DNA of 10,041 bases from an uncultured Bacilli bacterium (GTDB lineage Bacteria > Bacillota_I > Bacilli_A > RF39 > UBA660), in NCBI GenBank assembly GCA_910587325.1, contig CAJUKB010000036.1, positions 1 to 10,041 of the forward strand. Reading direction: 5' to 3'. The translations under genes and the position numbers were made by a program. The notes beneath the pieces are model-generated. The model did no database searches. It was given only the letters and a program-made list of their open reading frames with translations, and had not been told where the DNA came from. Below are positions 5,205 through 10,041 of the stretch, piece after piece (positions within the stretch are counted from its first letter, which is position 1; each line of letters begins with the position of its first letter).

Positions 5205-6492
5205 CTATTATATTAGATACACTTTCTAAATCAGTAAGTGAAATACTTGTTTCTAGCCCTTTATTCATATCTTTTAATTTAAAATAGTTTTCTTTGATTT
5301 CATCCTCTCCTAAAATAATCACATAGGGGATTTTTTCTCTGCTTGCAAACTCAAGGCTTTTCTTTATTTTTTTTGTTTGCATTTTAACTTCAACTTTTAA
5401 ATTCATTTTTCTCAAATTCATTGCAAGTTTTAAACTTTCCGTATTTGTACCAATTGGAATAATCAAAATATCCAAATTTGATTTGTAAGAGAAAACCTCC
5501 CTATCTTTTAGTATTTCATAAATAGGTACTAGACCAAAACTAATTCCAACAGCAGGATATACTTCTCCATCATTTATAAAGTTGGTAATCATCTTGTCGT
5601 ATCTTCCTCCACCTCCAATACTGCAATTTAGCTTACTATTCTTTTCATATACTTCAAATACATTTCCAGTATAGTAATTTTGTCCTCTTGCAAGAGTTGG
5701 TGTAAATACACATATATCTTGTAATTTTAAGCTTTCTAAATAACTCGTTAAATTATTTATTTCTTGTAAACCTTGCTTCAAGATTTCATTTTTAAACTCT
5801 TTACCTTTTTCATTTAATTCCTCTAAAGAATATTGAAAGTATGCAAAAAGTGAATCAATCTGTTCTTCATTTAAATCAATATTTATAAGACTTTCTTTAA
5901 GCTCTTTAGAGCTGATTTTATCTAATTTATCTACAATAGTTGTTACCTTTGAAAACAATTTTTCTTGAATGCCACACTCTAAGAATATACCATTCATAAG
6001 TTTACGATTGTTGTACTTTATTATAATGTCAATTTCTAGTCTTTCAAAAGCATCTTTATACAAAGATAAAAGTTCTGCTTCTACCATTTGGTTTTCTACT
6101 CCCACCACATCCACATCACATTGTGTAAACTCTCTATCTCTACCTACTTTTACTGGGCCATCTCGAAATACCTTTGCAATTTCATATCTTTTAAATGGAA
6201 AATTAATCTTATTTTTGTTTAACGCTATAAATTTAGCAAATGGTACTGTTAAATCATAGCGAAGCCCTAGTTTTCTTTTTCCTTGGTCACTTAATTTATA
6301 AATCTCTTTTAAGATATCGTCTTCTTCATTGTATTTGTTACTTAAAATGTCATAATAGCATAGTATTGGTGTTTCAATGGAATTGTATCCATAATTTTCA
6401 AAAACAACTCTTAACGTATCTTTAATCTTATTTCTAATTTTTTGTTCGTTAGGCAAAAAATCATAACCGCCTTTCACATTTTGTATTTTCAT
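5185..6492 (-). CDS. hisS: Histidyl-tRNA synthetase, LRYDLTVP-type
   Basis: Class II synthetase that attaches histidine to tRNA-His. The 435 residues show an N-terminal GGYDFLP, LRYDLTVPFAKFIA (77-90), a motif 2 region with RYEIAKVFR (102-110) and GRDREFTQCDVDVVG (117-131), the histidine-binding ARGQNYYTG (268-276) and motif 3 with GGGGRYDK (293-300) and GISFGL. A C-terminal anticodon-binding domain runs from about 338. LRYDLTVP and QCDVDVVG resemble archaeal/eukaryotic enzymes and a Firmicute subgroup rather than the common bacterial LRPE type; RGQNYYTG replaces RGLDYYTG. Its ATG overlaps the TGA of the upstream gene (ATGA), so the two are coupled. The operon is preceded by a His-rich leader peptide and terminator, implying induction when charged tRNA-His is short. 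Whether the genome has a second hisS cannot be seen. Confidence 0.96.
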   Translation of the reverse strand: MKIQNVKGGYDFLPNEQKIRNKIKDTLRVVFENYGYNSIETPILCYYDILSNKYNEEDDILKEIYKLSDQGKRKLGLRYDLTVPFAKFIALNKNKINFPFKRYEIAKVFRDGPVKVGRDREFTQCDVDVVGVENQMVEAELLSLYKDAFERLEIDIIIKYNNRKLMNGIFLECGIQEKLFSKVTTIVDKLDKISSKELKESLINIDLNEEQIDSLFAYFQYSLEELNEKGKEFKNEILKQGLQEINNLTSYLESLKLQDICVFTPTLARGQNYYTGNVFEVYEKNSKLNCSIGGGGRYDKMITNFINDGEVYPAVGISFGLVPIYEILKDREVFSYKSNLDILIIPIGTNTESLKLAMNLRKMNLKVEVKMQTKKIKKSLEFASREKIPYVIILGEDEIKENYFKLKDMNKGLETSISLTDLESVSNIIEGITIL

Positions 6493-7040
6493 ATTCTAAC
6501 CTTCTTTCCAATTTTTTCAATAACACGTTTACGTAGTAAACTATTTTTTTCTTCAAGTTCTTTAGAAATTGTTTCATAAAGTGCGCTCGTATCATAGCCA
6601 TATAACCACTGGTCATTAGCCATATAACCATTTTTTAAATTTTCTTCATATTTCCAAAAAATATTTTTATCATAAATAGTGTCTGTTAAATTTGACCAAG
6701 CATTTGTAACGGGTATTCCAGAAAAATCAACATAATAATAAATAGAACCATTTAGCTGATTTTCCATAATCATATAATCTTCAAATAAAAACAATTGTGC
6801 TTCTCTATCTAATACTATTTTTTTTACTTTATCAGTTTTTTCTAATTTTCCATTAAATACATATTGCATTTGAACTAAACTTGGATATATTCCCATTCCA
6901 ATATTTTTTTCAATAATTATCACTTTACTTCCCTTTTTATCTTCAAATTCTTGTTTGCTTTCTATCAAACACACATTTTCTCCATTGGTCCAATAATTTT
7001 TGGAATTACACCACCAATCTTGAAAAGTTACTTTCATCAT
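6489..7040 (-). CDS. Unrecognised 183-aa protein co-translated with hisS
   Basis: I do not recognise this protein. It is soluble with no signal peptide or membrane helix, rich in aromatic residues (a WW pair at 10-11, YYY at about 119-121, several later Trp) and in Lys, Asn and Glu. The first 130 residues look strand-rich (for example SKVIIIEKN, EAQLFLFEDYMIMEN, GSIYYYVDFSG); the last 25 are a charged helix or coiled coil. The start chosen is the ATG at 7038-7040, with AGAGG nine bases upstream; the frame continues upstream through the attenuator hairpin but that part cannot be coding. Its TGA overlaps the hisS ATG, and it is the first gene after the histidine leader, so it should be induced together with HisRS. 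A role linked to histidine supply or tRNA-His is inference only. Confidence 0.75.
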   Translation of the reverse strand: MMKVTFQDWWCNSKNYWTNGENVCLIESKQEFEDKKGSKVIIIEKNIGMGIYPSLVQMQYVFNGKLEKTDKVKKIVLDREAQLFLFEDYMIMENQLNGSIYYYVDFSGIPVTNAWSNLTDTIYDKNIFWKYEENLKNGYMANDQWLYGYDTSALYETISKELEEKNSLLRKRVIEKIGKKVRI

Positions 7041-7091
7041 AATTTTCATCCTCTTTCTTAATATTTTGATTAAAAAGTGCTGCTCATTCCC

Positions 7092-7130
7092 AATAAAAAA
7101 ACTATACAGAATTCTTACCTGTATAGTTTT
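7092..7130 (-). terminator. Attenuator terminator of the hisS operon
   Basis: On the minus strand AAAACTATACAG (7130-7119) pairs perfectly with CTGTATAGTTTT (7109-7098) around a 9-base loop and continues into T7ATT. It sits about 50 bases after the leader stop codon and 60 bases before the 183-aa gene, so it must be read through for the operon to be expressed. Confidence 0.85.
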
Positions 7131-7205
7131 AAGTTTCATACAGGCAACAAGCACCACAAATAGCACTTGTGCCTACAACAATTTTAATGTCGTATTAACA
7201 AGTGC
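7115..7205 (-). promoter_or_regulatory. Ribosome-dependent attenuator with alternative RNA pairings (hisS leader)
   Basis: In the minus-strand RNA, four segments can pair in competing ways. Segment A, GCACUUGU (7205-7198, inside leader codons 15-18), is a perfect complement of ACAAGUGC in B (7170-7163). B in full (7176-7163) also pairs over about 14 positions with C (7154-7140), with wobbles and one bulge. C as UUGCCUGUAU (7147-7138) pairs over 10 positions, one wobble, with D AUACAGGUAA (7124-7115), and D overlaps the left arm of the terminator. Thus A:B permits C:D (antiterminator), while B:C frees D for the terminator. A ribosome stalled on the His triplet would leave A free and favour readthrough; one waiting at the stop codon would mask A and favour termination. 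The pairings are read directly; the regulatory logic is inferred. Confidence 0.75.
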
Positions 7206-7249
7206 AGATTATTATGATGATGTTGTCTAACTAAATTATTTTTAAACAT
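7184..7249 (-). CDS. Histidine-rich leader peptide of the hisS operon
   Basis: A 21-codon open frame starting MFKNNLVRQ and ending LIRH. Five residues are His: a consecutive triplet at 10-12, then 16 and 21 (CAT four times, CAC once). AAAGGAAAG lies nine bases upstream of the ATG, and a strong promoter begins the transcript only about 22 bases before it. The reading frame is followed by overlapping alternative hairpins and an intrinsic terminator, then by a two-gene operon containing histidyl-tRNA synthetase. This is the layout of the enterobacterial his operon leader (HisL), so the peptide probably acts only by being translated. The frame is open for 51 further codons upstream (to 7402), but that extension crosses the promoter and lacks a good ribosome site. 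Confidence 0.8.
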   Translation of the reverse strand: MFKNNLVRQHHHNNLHLLIRH

Positions 7250-7277
7250 AACAATCTTTCCTTTCAAATTTAAAGAA

Positions 7278-7306
7278 AGTCTATCATTTTTTTCTAGTTT
7301 TGTCAA
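7278..7306 (-). promoter_or_regulatory. Promoter of the hisS leader and operon
   Basis: On the minus strand: consensus -35 TTGACA (7306-7301), a 17-base spacer ending in TGA, and -10 TAGACT (7283-7278), so an extended -10. The transcript should begin near 7271. An AGAAAGT/ACTTTCT inverted repeat at 7389-7407 lies further upstream, and a third copy of the heptamer (7274-7280) overlaps this -10; its meaning is unknown. Confidence 0.75.
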
Positions 7307-7422
7307 ATTTTTGATTTTCTGAGTACAATTTGATATTTTAATATATTCTATTCTTCTATTATATTTGATGTTTTTTATGTTCACTTTTAGAAAGTACATC
7401 ACTTTCTGTATTGCCTAACAGC

Positions 7423-7461
7423 AAAAATATACAAATTTGGAATACAACTCCAAATTTGTAT
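7423..7461 (-). terminator. Intrinsic terminator of rmuC
   Basis: On the minus strand ATACAAATTTGG (7461-7450) pairs perfectly with CCAAATTTGTAT (7440-7429) around a 9-base loop, followed by ATTTTT. It begins ten bases after the rmuC stop codon and isolates the hisS leader from rmuC transcription. Confidence 0.85.
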
Positions 7462-7471
7462 AAATGATAAT

Positions 7472-8548
7472 TTATTCTATTTCTTGTTTTCTTTCTAACT
7501 TTTCGACATCTACACTATTAATAGAATTAAATCTTTTGGTAATTTTTTCAGTCGTGACATTAATTTCTTTTACGTCTTTTGTAACTGTATCTATACTGCG
7601 AGAAAGTTTGTCCCAACGTTCTTTGTACCTTGCAAATTCAAAAGATAATTTGTTTAATTCTTCGTGAATGACTTTCGCATATTTATCACGTTCCATATTT
7701 TTTAAAATCATACTGATTGTTGTTAAGGTACTCATTAAAGTAGTTGGACTCGTTATCCACACTTTTTTATTATAAGCCTCTTTTATTAAATCAGAGTGAT
7801 AGGCATTTAGTTCTGCAAATATGGCTTCTGCTGGCAGGAAAAGAATAGCCTCACTTGCGGTTTCTCCCGGAACGATATATTTATTACTAATGGCATCAAT
7901 ATGTTTTTTGACATCCATTTTAAATTGCTTAGTAGCAATATCCCTAGTTTCTTTTGATAACATTTTATCGGTCATTTTTTGGTAGTTTTCTAAAGGAAAC
8001 TTAGAATCAATACAAATGGTACCTAAAGGACTTGGAGCATAAAGTATGGCATCCGCGATAAATCCATTACTAAGTTTATGTTGTACTTCATAGATGCCTT
8101 TAGCGTTTTCTCCAAATACACTAGTTAAAATATAATTTAGATTGACTTCTCCAAAAATACCTCTCGTTTTTTTATCGGTTAAAACGCTTTGTAGAGAAAC
8201 AATTTCTGTGGATAAACCATCTATTTTCTTTTGCGCTTCATCAATTTTAGTAAGACGTTCTAAAATACTTGTAAATGTTTTATTGGACTTTTGAAAGTTA
8301 TCCTCTAACCTTTCATTTACTTTTTCATTCATATAGTTGATTTTGTTTTGCATTTGTTCATTTAAATGTTCAAAATCTTTACGTAAATCGTTTGAAAACC
8401 CAAGTTTAAATTCCCCTATTTCTTTGGTGATATTGGTTTCAAAACGCCCCAAACGTTCGGTGATACCACTTTCATCTTTTCCTTTTACAAGCAAAATAAC
8501 AAGTAATAATACGATAAAAATTAACACTCCTAAAATAATATACTCCAT
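7472..8548 (-). CDS. rmuC: RmuC-family DNA recombination protein
   Basis: RmuC limits inversions and rearrangements at short inverted repeats in Escherichia coli; the domain is related to PD-(D/E)XK nucleases. The 358-residue protein has a single N-terminal membrane helix (3-21), a long coiled coil (about 28-125) and the RmuC domain from about 125, with TRGIFGEVNLNYIL (128-141), DSKFPLENYQ (181-190), FLPAEAIFAEL (237-247) and SPTTLMSTLTTI (267-278); a second helical region ends the protein. The ATG at 8546-8548 is chosen because GGAGG lies five bases upstream; an in-frame TTG at 8560 overlaps that ribosome site and would add four residues. It follows the VTT-domain gene by 12 bases, so the two are an operon. 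Confidence 0.94.
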   Translation of the reverse strand: MEYIILGVLIFIVLLLVILLVKGKDESGITERLGRFETNITKEIGEFKLGFSNDLRKDFEHLNEQMQNKINYMNEKVNERLEDNFQKSNKTFTSILERLTKIDEAQKKIDGLSTEIVSLQSVLTDKKTRGIFGEVNLNYILTSVFGENAKGIYEVQHKLSNGFIADAILYAPSPLGTICIDSKFPLENYQKMTDKMLSKETRDIATKQFKMDVKKHIDAISNKYIVPGETASEAILFLPAEAIFAELNAYHSDLIKEAYNKKVWITSPTTLMSTLTTISMILKNMERDKYAKVIHEELNKLSFEFARYKERWDKLSRSIDTVTKDVKEINVTTEKITKRFNSINSVDVEKLERKQEIE

Positions 8549-8553
8549 TGATA

Positions 8554-8558
8554 CCTCC
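8554..8558 (-). promoter_or_regulatory. Ribosome site that fixes the rmuC start
   Basis: GGAGG on the minus strand, five bases before the ATG at 8546-8548 and immediately after the stop of the upstream gene. It overlaps the alternative TTG start at 8558-8560 and so argues against it. Confidence 0.7.
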
Positions 8559-8560
8559 AA

Positions 8561-9145
8561 TTAATCAAGTTCAAATTTTTTATTGATAATTTTACTTACA
8601 ATAAATGCAAGCAATACTAAAATAACTACTTTTAATAACGCGATTGGATGGGTAAGACTTTGCAATAAGCTTGTCCCTACAAAGCCCCAAAATAAAACTA
8701 AAAATATTTTGCCAATACATAATGCGATGAAAAATTTTTTGAAAGACATTTTCGAAAGTCCCGCCGCAATATTTACTAAAAAAGCCGGTGTAAAAGGTAC
8801 AGCAATAATGGCTGTTAATTGTTCTAATTTTACTTTATTTATTGTATGCATAACTTTATTTAATTGTTTTTTATCTTTTGTTTTATTATCAAACCAATTT
8901 TTTATTATTTTACGAAACAAAAAGAAAGACATTAAACATCCCAATACTGTAAAAATCCAAGAGATAATAAAACCCACAATACTTCCAAAAACAAGAAAAT
9001 TAATGGTAATAAATACAAACAAAGGAAGGATTGGCAAAATAGATTCAATTAGAATACAAAAACATCCTAGAATAGGACCATAAATTCCAATATTTAATAA
9101 AAATTCATTAATTAAATTATCAAGATTTGTAACAAACTCCATCAT
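8561..9145 (-). CDS. VTT-domain (TVP38/TMEM64, DedA-like) membrane protein
   Basis: An integral membrane protein of about 194 residues in the SNARE-associated/VTT superfamily; relatives include lipid scramblases and the DedA flippases that recycle undecaprenyl phosphate. Hydrophobic segments lie at about 20-50, 52-75, 110-130, 140-163 and 168-188. Family-like patterns are ESILPILPLFVF (about 34-45), the Gly-rich FLVFGSIVGF near 50-58, and VPFTPAFLVNIAAGLSKMS in the second half. The usual Arg of that second motif (R..P..P) is not present, so function is uncertain. Several starts are possible (GTG 9154, ATG 9151, ATG 9145, ATG 9142). I prefer 9145 because the promoter predicts transcription beginning near 9155 and AAGTGAT can act as the ribosome site. 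It is the first gene of an operon with rmuC. Confidence 0.82.
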   Translation of the reverse strand: MMEFVTNLDNLINEFLLNIGIYGPILGCFCILIESILPILPLFVFITINFLVFGSIVGFIISWIFTVLGCLMSFFLFRKIIKNWFDNKTKDKKQLNKVMHTINKVKLEQLTAIIAVPFTPAFLVNIAAGLSKMSFKKFFIALCIGKIFLVLFWGFVGTSLLQSLTHPIALLKVVILVLLAFIVSKIINKKFELD

Positions 9146-9161
9146 AACCATCACTTTTAGT

Positions 9162-9170
9162 ATTATACCA
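9162..9170 (-). promoter_or_regulatory. Extended -10 promoter of the VTT-rmuC operon
   Basis: On the minus strand TGG TATAAT, a perfect extended -10 with no clear -35. The leader would be only about ten bases. It lies in the 70-base gap after the preceding gene, where no terminator is visible. Confidence 0.6.
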
Positions 9171-9215
9171 CGGTTTTCTTAGTTTATTTCTTTTCTTCTA
9201 CATTATTTGTTAAGT

Positions 9216-10041
9216 TTATGGCAAGTTTTTCGTTTCTAAATACTTCATTCTTTTCCGTTTTAGTTCCTCTTTTTCACTCATCGATTCTTCTTGCAAAGGC
9301 ATTTTTTCTATTACCCCTTGCATCACTAACCATAAATCATCTAGAATTCGCATTTTCTCTAGTTGATGAATTAAATCTATATCTTTTACTTCTAACGTGA
9401 TTTTTTTATCACATTTTATTCTTAGCATATCACTATATTCATGTCTAGGGTGATTTTCTAGATTAGAATTGATAAATCTACGAATAATATTACAAATATT
9501 CCATAAATCTATTTCATCAATTATATGTCCATTTTTGCGATAATAGTAACCTAGTTGCCTTTGAATACGTAAAGAATTGTATTCTTCATTATCAAAAATA
9601 TAAGTAATAGAACTTCTATCATCTACTGAGGGGCGAATTGTTATTCTTTTCACTCTATCCTGTTCAATATGCTCCGATGCATAGTCATAAAAATCATGTA
9701 TTTTAATGAATTGTATTAATTGTTCTAAGATATCAAATGCTTCTAAAGCCTTAGAAGTAAAGTAAATATTTAGTTTTTCTCCTTCGCTATTTTGTAGTTT
9801 TATTCCCAAATATTCTTCTCTATGTGGCTTAAAGGTATTGTAACCAACGTAAGTTAAAAATTTTTCTTTCTTAGTATCCACTAAAAAATCACTTAAAATG
9901 TTCTCATAAATATCTATTGTAGATTGATTCCGTTTTCTTTCAATAGAGATTTCTTCTAATTTTCCGTTTACCACTTCATAAAAACGATAATAGACATCTT
10001 GCGAAATTAAATTAAAGAGAATAATTGTACAAAGAACAAAT
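9216..10041 (-). CDS. Unrecognised protein, 5' end beyond the window
   Basis: I do not recognise this gene. The frame is open from its stop at 9216-9218 to the right edge, giving at least 274 codons. A GTG at 9972-9974 could be read as a start but has no ribosome site, and the 22 codons before it (including ISQDVYYRFYE) read like protein, so the true start is probably outside. The visible part is soluble, charged and mixed alpha/beta: a KEKFLTYVGYNTF strand, an ALEAFDILEQLIQFIKIHDFY helix, an RVKRITIRPSVDDRSSITYIF sheet-like block, and a Lys/Glu-rich C-terminal helix containing SEKEELKRKRMKYL. No catalytic motif or membrane segment is visible. No terminator follows it; the next operon has its own promoter. 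Confidence 0.65.
   Translation of the reverse strand, partial: FVLCTIILFNLISQDVYYRFYEVVNGKLEEISIERKRNQSTIDIYENILSDFLVDTKKEKFLTYVGYNTFKPHREEYLGIKLQNSEGEKLNIYFTSKALEAFDILEQLIQFIKIHDFYDYASEHIEQDRVKRITIRPSVDDRSSITYIFDNEEYNSLRIQRQLGYYYRKNGHIIDEIDLWNICNIIRRFINSNLENHPRHEYSDMLRIKCDKKITLEVKDIDLIHQLEKMRILDDLWLVMQGVIEKMPLQEESMSEKEELKRKRMKYLETKNLP

Noticed and set aside
7041..7166. N-terminal extension of the 183-aa gene by 42 codons from a GTG at 7166
   Set aside because: It would be translated through the terminator and antiterminator stems and has no ribosome site; ATG 7040 has AGAGG at nine bases.
7133..7186. A Cys-rich stretch (KIVVGTSAICGACCLYET) one base out of frame after the leader peptide, resembling a bacteriocin or modified-peptide core joined by a +1 frameshift
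   Set aside because: It has no start codon or ribosome site of its own, and the same bases are fully explained by the B:C and C:D RNA pairings of the attenuator. No peptide-modification or export gene is nearby.
7041..7306. T-box riboswitch for hisS
   Set aside because: I see no AGGGTGG-NACCGCG-like T-box sequence or long specifier stem; the terminator competes with a different, locally encoded antiterminator.
7184..7402. A 72-codon version of the leader frame starting at GTG 7402 or ATG 7399
   Set aside because: It crosses a strong promoter (7278-7306) and has only a weak ribosome site, whereas the internal ATG at 7249 has both promoter and Shine-Dalgarno in place. Not excluded if an upstream promoter also fires.
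8583..9083. A 166-codon plus-strand open frame
   Set aside because: It is antisense to the VTT membrane gene, and its hydrophilic Lys/Ile/Asn-rich translation has no family pattern or ribosome site. Reading hydrophobic codons backwards commonly leaves such frames open.
1..10041. Reassigned genetic code (UGA as Trp) or suppression of TAG
   Set aside because: TGA ends the antitoxin and the 183-aa gene at the expected places and TAG ends uppP, trpS and hisS, so the TAG in the HAD gene is more likely a lesion.

Overview
The window comes from a low-GC, standard-code member of the Bacillota, most likely a Bacilli or Erysipelotrichia-type gut bacterium. The evidence is the strong AT bias, lipobox lipoprotein, AAAGGAGG and AGGTGAT Shine-Dalgarno sites, and sigma-A promoters that nearly all carry an extended -10 (TGN) element. 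TGA is used as a stop (4890-4892 and 6489-6491) and Trp is encoded by TGG, so this is not a UGA=Trp mollicute. I see no tRNA, rRNA, CRISPR array or transposase.

Left part (1-3660): the N-terminal half of a Cof-type HAD phosphatase, cut by an in-frame TAG (-); a secreted lipoprotein (-); then divergently a YhaM-like HD phosphohydrolase and trpS (+). Convergent to trpS, and overlapping its stop codon, are a DUF3603/YjbA-like protein and a small two-helix membrane protein (-). A yjbA neighbour of trpS is also known from Bacillus subtilis.

Middle (3664-5204): uppP (+) ends at a hairpin terminator, followed by a RelB/DinJ-YafQ type II toxin-antitoxin operon (+). The operon is bracketed by two inverted copies of one terminator-like hairpin, one ending uppP and the other ending hisS.

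Right-middle (5185-7471): the highlight. On the minus strand hisS is translationally coupled (ATGA) to an unrecognised 183-aa gene. The 431 bases in front of that gene hold a complete candidate ribosome-dependent attenuator: a strong promoter, a Shine-Dalgarno site, a 21-codon leader peptide with five His including His-His-His, and four mutually exclusive RNA pairings ending in an intrinsic terminator. This looks like a his-operon type leader controlling histidyl-tRNA synthetase, a job commonly done by a T-box in Bacillota.

Right part (7472-10041): rmuC and a VTT/DedA-like membrane protein form a minus-strand operon with its own extended -10 promoter and a strong terminator. A further unrecognised gene runs off the right edge.
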